This document shows positions 34,187 through 41,426 of a stretch of DNA of 64,000 nucleotides, one piece after another. How positions within the stretch are numbered: the first letter of the stretch is position 1; each line of letters starts with the position of its first letter. This DNA is from Streptomyces bauhiniae. Its GTDB lineage: Bacteria > Actinomycetota > Actinomycetes > Streptomycetales > Streptomycetaceae. The notes below the pieces were generated by a model, which saw only the letters and a list, made by a program, of their open reading frames with translations, was not told the origin of the DNA and did no database searches. Location of the stretch: positions 186,001 through 250,000 of the forward strand of contig NZ_SRRT01000007.1 of assembly GCF_004784475.1 (NCBI RefSeq). Direction: 5' to 3'. Made by a program: the position numbers and the translations under genes.

Positions 34187-34265
34187 CCGTTCCGCCCAAG
34201 TCACGGCGCCCCACCCCCGATCCGCTACCCTGTCAGGGGCAGCCACCAGCCGGCCGCCACACCCC

Positions 34266-34341
34266 GCCTTCGTAGCTCAGGGGATAGAGCACCGCTCTCC
34301 TAAAGCGGGTGTCGCAGGTTCGAATCCTGCCGGGGGCACCA
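34266..34341 (+). tRNA. tRNA-Arg(CCT)
   Basis: Full cloverleaf: acceptor GCCTTCG/CGGGGGC (two G-U pairs), D-arm TAGCTCAGGGGATAGAGCA, anticodon stem CCGCT/AGCGG with loop CTCCTAA (anticodon CCT, reads AGG), T-arm GCAGGTTCGAATCCTGC, discriminator A and genome-encoded CCA (34339-34341). Confidence 0.95.
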
Positions 34342-34347
34342 GTAGCG

Positions 34348-34377
34348 AGGCCCCGGACCGATCATGGTCCGGGGCCT
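34348..34377 (+). terminator. Terminator of tRNA-Arg
   Basis: 12-bp perfect stem AGGCCCCGGACC/GGTCCGGGGCCT with GATCAT loop, then TT. It starts 6 nt past the CCA. Confidence 0.85.
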
Positions 34378-34390
34378 TTGGCATGCGCGG

Positions 34391-34448
34391 ATGGAGACCT
34401 CCTGCGCCGACAAGGACGCCAACTACAAGATGGTCAAGGTCGTCAAGG
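34391..34448 (+). pseudogene. Possible gene remnant beside tRNA-Arg
   Basis: A short in-frame stretch reads METSCADKDANYKMVKVVK, resembling the Cys-X-(D/K)-DAxYKVVKVV core I associate with LppU-type Streptomyces lipoproteins. It then runs into the antisense 3' end of the BASS gene. No ribosome-binding site or family-length ORF. It may be a fragment left after a deletion at the tRNA; evidence is weak. Confidence 0.2.
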
Positions 34449-35441
34449 TCAACCGTCCAGTCTGGTACGGCGGTTCATCCATGCCGCCACCACCGCGCCC
34501 GACAGGTTGTGCCAGACCGAGAAGACCGCCGCGGGCAGGGCCGTCAGCGGGCTGAAGTACGTCGCAGCCAGCGAGGCCGCCAGGCCCGAGTTCTGCATGC
34601 CGACCTCGAAGGCCATGGCGCGGCGGGCCGCGGGGTCGAGCCCCGCGAGGCGGGCGGCGGCGTAGCCGAGGGCGAGGCCGAAGGCGTTGTGGAGGACCAC
34701 CGCGAGGAAGACGATCGCGGCGGCCGCCTTCAGGGCGGAGGCGCTCGCCGCGACGACGATCAGGACGATCACCGCCACCGTCCCGGCCGACAGCCAGGGC
34801 AGCGCGGGGAGGCAGCGGCGGATCACCGGGGCGGCCAGGTGGCGGACCAGCAGGCCGGCCACCACCGGGACCAGGACCGTCTTCAGGATGTCGACGACCA
34901 TCGGGCCCGCCTCGACGTCCAGCATGTGTCCCGCGAGCAGCAGGACCAGGTACGGCGTGACCAGCGGAGCGAGCAGCGTGGAGACCGTCGCCACCGACAT
35001 CGACAGGGCCACGTCGCCCCTGGCCAGGAACGTCACCACGTTGGACGCCGTACCGCTCGGCGTGCAGCCGACCAGGATCACGCCCACGGCCAGCGCGGGC
35101 GACAGGTTCAGCAGCTCGGCGATCGCCCAGCCGAGGCCCGGCATGATCACGTAGTGGGCCACCAGGCCGAGGCCGACCGCCCAGGGGCGCTTCACCACGC
35201 CCTGGAAGTCCTCCGACGTCATCGTCAGGCCCATGCAGAACATCACGACGCCGAGCAGGTAGGGCACCGCCTCCTTGCCCCCGGCGAACGTCGACGGCAT
35301 CAGCATCCCGAGGGCGCCCGCGGCCAGCACCAGCAACGGGAAGACGGTCACGGCCCGTTTCGCCGTACGGTCGGCATCCGCCGTACCAGCACTGTCAGTT
35401 ATCACCTCGGCCGGAACAACCTGGCCCTCTGAGTCCCGCAC
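34449..35441 (-). CDS. Bile acid:sodium symporter family (BASS) transporter
   Basis: A 330-aa membrane protein with about 10 TM helices in the BASS/SBF fold: MFCMGLTMTSEDFQGVVKRPWAVGLGL and GCTPSGTASNVVTFLARGDVALSMSVATVSTLLAPL (crossover helix) are family signatures, as are EVGMQNSGLAASLA near the end. It likely moves an organic anion (keto acid or pantoate type) with Na+. The start GTG at 35441 has GGGAGCG upstream; GTG 35405 is an alternative. It is convergent with the tRNA-Arg. Confidence 0.88.
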   Translation of the reverse strand: MRDSEGQVVPAEVITDSAGTADADRTAKRAVTVFPLLVLAAGALGMLMPSTFAGGKEAVPYLLGVVMFCMGLTMTSEDFQGVVKRPWAVGLGLVAHYVIMPGLGWAIAELLNLSPALAVGVILVGCTPSGTASNVVTFLARGDVALSMSVATVSTLLAPLVTPYLVLLLAGHMLDVEAGPMVVDILKTVLVPVVAGLLVRHLAAPVIRRCLPALPWLSAGTVAVIVLIVVAASASALKAAAAIVFLAVVLHNAFGLALGYAAARLAGLDPAARRAMAFEVGMQNSGLAASLAATYFSPLTALPAAVFSVWHNLSGAVVAAWMNRRTRLDG

Positions 35442-35566
35442 TTACCGCTCCCGCGTCCGCCGTCCTGTCCTCGCGCACGTCAACCGCGCGCCCGCCGATC
35501 GTGTCAGACAGCCCCCGGTCCGTGTACGTTCCACTCACGTATCGAGACGCCTCAAGGGGGACCCGG

Positions 35567-35722
35567 ATGCCCGCATACGGCAGGGCCGACAGCGAATGGG
35601 CCGAACTCGTGGAAGCCGGACGGGACTTCCTGATCGAACAGGCACGCCATCGCACCCTCACCCACTACACGGAGTTCTGGGTCAAGCAGGTACAGCGGCT
35701 CTACGAACGTCACGCAGCGTGA
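35567..35722 (+). CDS. Small hypothetical protein (51 aa)
   Basis: MPAYGRADSEWAELVEAGRDFLIEQARHRTLTHYTEFWVKQVQRLYERHAA-type 51-aa helical, charged protein. A strong AAGGGGG site 6 nt before ATG 35567 decides the start against the longer frame at 35501. It resembles small conserved Streptomyces ORFs of unknown function; no motif. Divergent from the BASS gene and convergent with the DksA-like gene (7-nt gap). Confidence 0.55.
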   Translation: MPAYGRADSEWAELVEAGRDFLIEQARHRTLTHYTEFWVKQVQRLYERHAA

Positions 35723-35729
35723 CCACCGT

Positions 35730-36089
35730 TTAGCCCACCCCCGCACACCCCACGCACCGCGTGCTCGCCGGTCGTACCTCCAGCCGTTCCGCCGGGATCT
35801 CCACCCCGCACCGCTCGCAGATGCCGTACCGGCCCTCGCGCAGGCGGGTCAGGGCCTCGTCCAGGTGGTCCAGGTGGAGGCGGGCCTGGGTGAGGAGGGA
35901 GGAGACGTGGGCTCGTTCGAAGGCGGTGCTGGAGCCGTCCGGGTCGTGTTCGTCGTCTACGGCGACCAACGCGTTCGCGTCGACGATGGACTGGAAATCC
36001 CTGGTCAGGGCGTCGATCTGGGTCAGGGTGGCAGCACGCTCCGCCGCGAGGCGTTCCTCGACGGCGGCGTTTTCCGGCATGTCCGTCAC
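35730..36089 (-). CDS. TraR/DksA-family zinc finger protein
   Basis: A 119-aa protein with an N-terminal coiled coil (EERLAAERAATLTQIDALTRDFQ) and a C-terminal C4 zinc finger (CERC ... CVGC). DksA/TraR proteins bind the RNA polymerase secondary channel. The start GTG at 36089 abuts the MFS stop codon with no gap, so the two are probably coupled. Role in Streptomyces unknown. Confidence 0.88.
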   Translation of the reverse strand: MTDMPENAAVEERLAAERAATLTQIDALTRDFQSIVDANALVAVDDEHDPDGSSTAFERAHVSSLLTQARLHLDHLDEALTRLREGRYGICERCGVEIPAERLEVRPASTRCVGCAGVG

Positions 36090-37283
36090 CTATGCCTCAG
36101 CGTCCACCCGGACGGCCGTATTCCGGGCCGGAGCACGGCCCGCCAGCGCCAGTCCCAGGGTCACCGCCACCGACGCCCCCGCCATCACCGTCATCCCCGT
36201 CGCCGGAGACGTGACCTGGGCCAGCGACCCCGCCACCGCCGCGCTCACCCCCTGCATGGTCAGCATCCCCGCCGAGTGCAGCCCCAGGGCGTGGCCGGAC
36301 AGCGCGTCCGGGGTCAACGACATCAGCCGCTCCTGCTGGACCAGACTCGCCCCGAACCCCACGGAGGCGACCGTCACGCACAGGAGCGAAACGGCCAGCG
36401 GAGGATGCGCCGCGAAGGCCAGGTACGGCACCGCGAGCAGGAGCAGCAGCGGCGTCGCCAGGTGCGCCCGGACCGCCGGAGGCAGCAGGCGGCCCACCGT
36501 CACGTCCCCCGCCAGCATCCCCACCGCCCCGCAGGCGAACAGCGTGCCCGCAGCGGCGGGGGCGTACGACACGTACAGCGACTCGCAGCCGACGACCAGG
36601 CCGTTGGGGAGCCAGAGGCCGAGGTAGGTGAGGCGGCGGGGGCGGGAGGACCAGAGGGCGGCGTTGGTGTGCCAGGTCGCTGCGACGGACGGGCGGCCGG
36701 TGGTGCGGGGCGGGCGGGTGGTGAGGCCGAGGCGGAGGGTGAGGGCGGCGGTCAGGTAGAGGCCGGCGGCGATCAGGAGGCACACGCGTGGGGAGATCGT
36801 GGCCAGCAGGAGCCCGCCGGTGGCGAAACCGACCGTCTGCGTCAGGCCATTGAGGATGTTGAAGAGGGAACGCCCGGGCAGATAGCCGTCCTTGGTGAGG
36901 ATCTCGTTCAGCAGGCCCCAGCGGACGCCGCCGCCCAGCGCGGCCACCAGGCCCAACAGCAGGACAACTCCCAGGAGTACGCCGGGCGGCAGTCCCGGTA
37001 CCGCCTGGAACGCCGTACCCACCGCGAAGACCGCCGCGATGGCGGACAGCGCCGTGCGCGGGGGCAGGCGGTCGGAGCCGGAGAGCAGGAAGGTCGCGCC
37101 GATGACCTGGGCCAGGGCCGGGCCGAACATGCTGAGCGCGGAGAGCAGCGGGGAGCCGGTGGCCCGGTAGACGAGGGTGCCGAGCGCGAGTCCGCCCATC
37201 GTCTGGGCAGCGGTCTGTGCGGAGGCGGCGAGGAAGAGCGGGGTGAACTCCGGTGTGCGGAACAGGGATCGGTAGCTGGGCAT
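36090..37283 (-). CDS. MFS transporter
   Basis: A 397-aa, 12-TM MFS protein of the EntS/macrolide-pump-like type: FTPLFLAASAQTAAQTMGGLALGTLVYRATGSPLLSALSM at the start and GVRWGLLNEILTKDGYLPGRSLFNILNGLTQTVGFATGG in the middle. The start ATG 37283 is divergent from an ArsR-like regulator with a perfect TTTCGCCG/CGGCGAAA palindrome between them, so regulation by that protein is likely. The exported substrate is unknown. Confidence 0.85.
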   Translation of the reverse strand: MPSYRSLFRTPEFTPLFLAASAQTAAQTMGGLALGTLVYRATGSPLLSALSMFGPALAQVIGATFLLSGSDRLPPRTALSAIAAVFAVGTAFQAVPGLPPGVLLGVVLLLGLVAALGGGVRWGLLNEILTKDGYLPGRSLFNILNGLTQTVGFATGGLLLATISPRVCLLIAAGLYLTAALTLRLGLTTRPPRTTGRPSVAATWHTNAALWSSRPRRLTYLGLWLPNGLVVGCESLYVSYAPAAAGTLFACGAVGMLAGDVTVGRLLPPAVRAHLATPLLLLLAVPYLAFAAHPPLAVSLLCVTVASVGFGASLVQQERLMSLTPDALSGHALGLHSAGMLTMQGVSAAVAGSLAQVTSPATGMTVMAGASVAVTLGLALAGRAPARNTAVRVDAEA

Positions 37284-37322
37284 GCGGGGAGTCTCGGCCG
37301 CGCACCAGGGTGCTCGTTATTG

Positions 37323-37340
37323 TTTCGCCGGACGGCGAAA
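37323..37340. promoter_or_regulatory. ArsR-type operator (TTTCGCCG-GA-CGGCGAAA)
   Basis: 8-bp perfect arms (37323-37330 and 37333-37340), 2-nt centre, in the 70-nt gap between divergent MFS (37283) and HTH (37354) starts. Confidence 0.7.
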
Positions 37341-37353
37341 GGTGGGGCGGGGC

Positions 37354-38337
37354 ATGGGGTGGTGGCTGCTCGACGCGGACACGCTGGCGCGCAGCCGGTT
37401 CGTGATCTCCCCGCTCGCCGAGACCTTCGCGAGCCTCAAGCTGCTGCACGCGGCCACGCCCGCACACCCCGGTGAACGGGAGTGGCTGCGCGCCCATCTC
37501 CCCGCGTACCAGGCCCGGTTGGCCGAGGACCCCGTCACCGCGCGCCTGATCCGCGCCGGTCTCGGCCGGGCATGGGTCGCCGACTTCCTCACCCCCACCC
37601 CGCGCGACGGCGAGACCTTCGCCGAGGAGGTCGGCCGGGTACGGGCCGCCCGCCCCGCCGACGCCCGCGCCCACCTGCTGCTCTCCCTCGCCGGCCCGCT
37701 GCCCGCCGTACTGGAGCGGGACGACCTGCCCGAGCGGGCGGCCACGCTGCTGGAGTGGGTGTGGGAGGAGGCGGTACGGCCGTACTGGGAGCGGCGCAGG
37801 CGGGTGCTGGAGACGGACGTGCTGGCGCGGACCGCGCGGATGGGGCGCGGCGGCTGGGCCGGGGTGCTGGACTCGCTGCGGCCGGGGACGCGGTGGCTCG
37901 GCGAGAGCCGGTTCCAGGTCAACCTGCAGAGCTATCCGCCTCGCGAGATCTCCGGCGCCGAACTCGTCCTCGTCCCGGTGACCCCGCAGCGGCAGGGCTG
38001 GGTGGCATGGGAGGGGCGGGAGCGGTACGCGCTGGTCTACCCCTGCGCCGGTGCCCTCGCCGGGCAGGCCGAGCGGCCGGTGCCCGCGAGCCTGGGCGCG
38101 CTGCTCGGGCCGGCCCGCGCGAGCGTGCTCACCCTGCTGGAGTCCCCCCTGAGCACCACCCAGCTCACCGCGCTGACCGGCCAGACGCTCGGCTCGGTCG
38201 GCCGCCACCTGAAGGTGCTGCGCGAGTCGGGCCTGATCACCCGCCGCCGCGCGGGCCGCTCGGTGCTGTACTCGCGCACGGCGGCCGGGGAGGTACTGGT
38301 GGAAGCGGGGCGAGCAGGACCTAGGCTGCCCGCATGA
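37354..38337 (+). CDS. ArsR-family (HTH_20) transcriptional regulator, long form
   Basis: A 327-aa regulator: about 240 N-terminal residues form an unassigned alpha/beta sensor (MGWWLLDADTLARSRFVISPLAETFASLKLL) and the C-terminus (about 250-320) is the winged HTH: ARASVLTLLESPLSTTQLTALTGQTLGSVGRHLKVLRESGLITRRRAGRSVLYSRT. This C-terminal HTH arrangement is typical of the actinobacterial DUF5937/ArsR type. The ATG at 37354 is the only start after the operator. It overlaps gpx by 4 nt (ATGA). Confidence 0.85.
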   Translation: MGWWLLDADTLARSRFVISPLAETFASLKLLHAATPAHPGEREWLRAHLPAYQARLAEDPVTARLIRAGLGRAWVADFLTPTPRDGETFAEEVGRVRAARPADARAHLLLSLAGPLPAVLERDDLPERAATLLEWVWEEAVRPYWERRRRVLETDVLARTARMGRGGWAGVLDSLRPGTRWLGESRFQVNLQSYPPREISGAELVLVPVTPQRQGWVAWEGRERYALVYPCAGALAGQAERPVPASLGALLGPARASVLTLLESPLSTTQLTALTGQTLGSVGRHLKVLRESGLITRRRAGRSVLYSRTAAGEVLVEAGRAGPRLPA

Positions 38338-38840
38338 CGACCAGCGATCACACCTCTTCCCCCCTCGACGTCGAGATCGGCGCCCTCCAGGGCGGTTCCG
38401 CCGAGCTGGCCCGGTACGCCGGGCAGGCCGTGCTCGTCGTGAACGTGGCCTCCAAGTGCGGGCTGACCCCCCAGTACACGGGCCTGGAGCGGCTCCAGGA
38501 GCGGTTCGGCGGCCAGGGCTTCACCGTGCTCGGCGTGCCGTGCAACCAGTTCATGGGCCAGGAGCCCGGCTCCGCCGACGAGATCGCGGAGTTCTGCTCG
38601 GCGACCTACGGCGTGACCTTCCCCCTCACCGAGAAGGTCGACGTCAACGGCGACACCCGCCACCCCCTCTACGACCGCCTCACCACCTTCGCCGACGCCG
38701 AGGGCCACACCGGCGACATCCGCTGGAACTTCGAGAAGTTCCTCATCGGCCGCGACGGCCAGATCGCCGCCCGCTTCGCCCCGCAGACCGAGCCCGAGTC
38801 GGCAGAGGTCGTCACCGCGATCGAGGCCCAGCTCGCCTGA
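38334..38840 (+). CDS. Glutathione peroxidase-family thiol peroxidase
   Basis: A 168-aa thioredoxin-fold peroxidase. The peroxidatic Cys is in NVASKCGLTPQYTGLERLQERF, and the GVPCNQFMGQEPGS and WNFEKFLIGRDG motifs carry the rest of the tetrad (Gln, Trp, Asn). Streptomyces lack glutathione, so thioredoxin or mycothiol-linked reduction is expected. Translation is coupled to the upstream regulator through ATGA. Confidence 0.93.
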   Translation: MTTSDHTSSPLDVEIGALQGGSAELARYAGQAVLVVNVASKCGLTPQYTGLERLQERFGGQGFTVLGVPCNQFMGQEPGSADEIAEFCSATYGVTFPLTEKVDVNGDTRHPLYDRLTTFADAEGHTGDIRWNFEKFLIGRDGQIAARFAPQTEPESAEVVTAIEAQLA

Positions 38841-38859
38841 CGTTGCCGCCGGGCAGGTC

Positions 38860-38902
38860 GAAGCCCCCTCGGCAAGGACGGCGGGCCGGTCGAGGGGGCT
38901 TC
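38860..38902. terminator. Bidirectional terminator (gpx / DUF397)
   Basis: 12-bp perfect stem, GAAGCCCCCTCG (38860-38871) with CGAGGGGGCTTC (38891-38902), 19-nt loop, between convergent genes. Confidence 0.8.
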
Positions 38903-38972
38903 TGGGTGGTGCGTGTGTGGCGGGTGAAGCATCGGTCAGGTGCTTCTGCGCGGTGGGACCTCAGACGGTCCC

Positions 38973-39164
38973 TTACGCCTTGACCGAGGCCACGAAGGCG
39001 TTCCACGCGGTAGCGGGGAAGGCCAGGACGGGGCCCGCGATGTCCTTGGAGTCGCGTACGGCGAGTTCGGCGGCGGTCGGCGACTTGACCTCGACGCAGG
39101 CGCCGTTGCCCGCGGAATAGGAGGACTTCATCCACGTCTCCGTCGCGCCCTGAATCAGTGCCAT
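38973..39164 (-). CDS. DUF397 domain protein
   Basis: A 63-aa DUF397 protein: TWMKSSYSAGNGACVEVKSPTAAELAVRDSKDIAGPVLAFPATAWNAFVASVK is the complete domain (W-KSSYS-G-CVEV-RDSK-P-L-F-W-F). The ATG at 39164 has AGGAG upstream. It follows the XRE gene (39364-40221) on the same strand. Paired XRE/DUF397 genes are a large Streptomyces family (WhiJ, AbaA-orfD, BldB relatives) in which the small protein modulates the HTH protein. Confidence 0.9.
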   Translation of the reverse strand: MALIQGATETWMKSSYSAGNGACVEVKSPTAAELAVRDSKDIAGPVLAFPATAWNAFVASVKA

Positions 39165-39363
39165 GTCCACTCCTGTTGCGAGTTGCGGTGGTGCGGTTCG
39201 CGCCAACCCATGCGAGCGATTGGCGTGATCGACGCTACCGGTCAACCTCCCTGTCCGCAGGGGCCGTTCACTCAAGCGGGTGGCATATTCCAAGCGAGCC
39301 GTCATGGGAGTGGGGCGACGGTGTACGATCCCTCGCCCCACGTACCGCAATACCGCTCAGGCC

Positions 39364-40221
39364 CTACTGGGCGAACCTCTTGGCCGCGTCCTGGATGAAC
39401 TGCTGGGACCGCTCCACCGGGAGCGCCTGCGCCCGCAGATGCTCGTACATCACGGCGTACTTCTGCACGTCCGGCGCCTTCTCCAGGTACAGGTCGCTGG
39501 TGACGCCCTCCAGGTAGACCACGCTGGAGTCGGCCGCGTCGGCGAACTCCAGGATGGCGTACTGGCCGTTGAGCCCCGGATGCGCGCCGACCTCGAAGGG
39601 CAGCACCTGCACGGTGACGTGCGGGAGGTTGGACAGCTCGATCAGGTGCTCCAACTGCTCGCGCATGATGAGCTTGCTGCCGACCACCCGGTGCAGCGCG
39701 GCCTCGTCCAGCACCACCCACAGGCGCAGCGGGTTGTTGGCGTCGGTGACGCGCTCCTGCCTGCGCATACGGACCCTGACGCGCTTGTCGATCTCGGCCG
39801 TCGAGGTCTCCGGCAGCGCGCCGCGCACCAGCGCCTCGGCGTACGCGCGGGTCTGCAACAGGCCGGTGACCAACTGCGGTTCGTACACCCGGAGCGACTG
39901 CGCGTCGGTCTCCAGGCCGATGTACACGCTGTACGGGATGTCGCCGAAGGTGTGCCACCAGCCCTGCTGGCGGGAGTCGCGGGCCATCTCCATCAGCGAG
40001 TCGACCACCCTCTGGTCCTCCACCTCGTAGACCCCGCACAGATCGCGCACGTCGCGCTGGCTGATGCTGCGGCGGCCGTTCTCCAGCCTGCTGATCTTCG
40101 ACTGCGACACCAGCAGGCGGTCGGCGACCTCTTCGGCCGTCATGCCCTTGAGCTCACGGAGCTTGCGCAGCTCCTGGCCCAGCCGGCGCCGCCGGACGGT
40201 GGGATTCACATTGGACGCCAC
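39364..40221 (-). CDS. XRE-family HTH regulator with Scr1/DUF5753 C-terminus
   Basis: A 285-aa regulator. The N-terminal HTH_31 (LGQELRKLRELKGMTAEEVADRLLVSQSKISRLENGRRSIS, residues about 14-54) is followed by DUF5753 with GLETDAQSLRVYEPQLVTGLLQTRAYAEAL, QEAL-like DEAALHRVVGS and VQVLPFEVGAHPGLNGQYAILEF. The GTG at 40221 has GGAGGTG 9 nt upstream. It pairs with the DUF397 gene 199 nt downstream. WhiJ-type proteins act in developmental control; the target here is unknown. Confidence 0.9.
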   Translation of the reverse strand: MASNVNPTVRRRRLGQELRKLRELKGMTAEEVADRLLVSQSKISRLENGRRSISQRDVRDLCGVYEVEDQRVVDSLMEMARDSRQQGWWHTFGDIPYSVYIGLETDAQSLRVYEPQLVTGLLQTRAYAEALVRGALPETSTAEIDKRVRVRMRRQERVTDANNPLRLWVVLDEAALHRVVGSKLIMREQLEHLIELSNLPHVTVQVLPFEVGAHPGLNGQYAILEFADAADSSVVYLEGVTSDLYLEKAPDVQKYAVMYEHLRAQALPVERSQQFIQDAAKRFAQ

Positions 40222-40474
40222 GGGATGCGCACCTCCGGCTGGCTGCCTGTATCTGACACTTTGTGTATCTGCTGTTGAGCAGACTGCCACCAAGGGGGTT
40301 TCCACCGCTGGGAAACGTCGGATATGCGGCGCCTACCCGACAGTTCGGGGTACGCGCCGCCCTGCGGCCTGGTATGGGGTGAAGTGGCGGAGCGGGGCGG
40401 GGGACTTGGCCGGTCCACCCGTCCCGCTCTTCAACTCGCCTGGTGCCGACCGGGGTTGTTCCCGGCCGGGCCGT

Positions 40475-41230
40475 TCAGTGGGCCGCCGCGCGGGCCATCG
40501 TGCCGTGGTGCGGCTGCATCGGGACCCCGCGCGCGGGTTCCCCGGTCGCCCTGGCTCCCGGTCCGGCCGGCCGGCCGGCCGGGGCCTGGCCACGCCTCGA
40601 CTGGGCGCCCGCGCCGTTCTGCACGTCCATCACGGCGTGCGCGACCAGGCCGCCCATCGGGTCGTGCCGGATCAGGTCCCTGAGCCGGGAGCGGGACGAG
40701 CGTCCCTCGTTCCCCGGGTACAGGTGCTTGCCCAGGCCGACCGCGTGGGCCAGCGCGGCGAGCGCGGCGGTCCGTGGGTCCGGTGGTACGCCGGTGCGGA
40801 TCGCGGAGTCGAGCCTTCCGCGGATCTCCCGGCTGATGGTGGTGTCCGTCGCCTGGTACCGCGTGGTCGGCAGCACGCCGCACATCTGGCCCGGTACGGC
40901 GGCCACCATGCCGCACCTTTCCAGGTGCGACAGATAGGTCTGACGCAGGCCCAGCCGGGGCCCGCCTATCCAATGGACGGCCCGTACCGGAGCGCCGCGC
41001 CTTCGCAGCAGCTCCAACGCGCAGTCCAGAGTCGGATCTCCTGTCGGCCGTGGCACCACCACGGCGATACGATCCCCGTCTGGGGCTATCCGTCCGGCCA
41101 GCGCCAGCTCCACTAGCTGCGCACCGGCCAGACCGAGGTCGAGCGACTGCGGCTGCGCAGTGGTACCCGTGGCCGGGTCCAGTGCGAGCATCAGAAGCTC
41201 TTCCGGAAGTGTTCTGCGGCTCCTGCCCAT
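40475..41230 (-). CDS. GPP34 (GOLPH3-like) family protein
   Basis: A 251-aa protein. The GPP34 fold is recognisable from RRTLPEELLMLALDPATG and LGLAGAQLVELALAGRI, GLRQTYLSHLERCGMV and DTTISREIRGRLDSAIRTG. The eukaryotic GOLPH3 binds phosphatidylinositol-4-phosphate; bacterial members are uncharacterised and abundant in Streptomyces. The last about 45 residues are Pro/Gly/Arg-rich and probably disordered. The start is ATG 41230, divergent from the carboxypeptidase with a 196-nt gap. Confidence 0.88.
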   Translation of the reverse strand: MGRSRRTLPEELLMLALDPATGTTAQPQSLDLGLAGAQLVELALAGRIAPDGDRIAVVVPRPTGDPTLDCALELLRRRGAPVRAVHWIGGPRLGLRQTYLSHLERCGMVAAVPGQMCGVLPTTRYQATDTTISREIRGRLDSAIRTGVPPDPRTAALAALAHAVGLGKHLYPGNEGRSSRSRLRDLIRHDPMGGLVAHAVMDVQNGAGAQSRRGQAPAGRPAGPGARATGEPARGVPMQPHHGTMARAAAH

Positions 41231-41426
41231 CCATGCCTCCCCGCGTGGATGAATGACAGGGTGACGCCTCTCACATTCATCTGTCGAGAGCGCGTGCCTG
41301 GTTCGTGGGGGAACCGGCAGGTATGTCGTTCTCGTCTGCCACTACGGGCGTACCCCCACACAGGACACTGGTACATGGTTCGGACAGGGCGCGCGAGGGC
41401 GCGTGCGGCGCATCAAGGAGGCATCG

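Noticed and set aside
34266..34341. tRNA-Arg as occupied integration site of a mobile element
   Set aside because: No duplicated 3' end of the tRNA, integrase or foreign block follows; the next gene is an ordinary BASS transporter.
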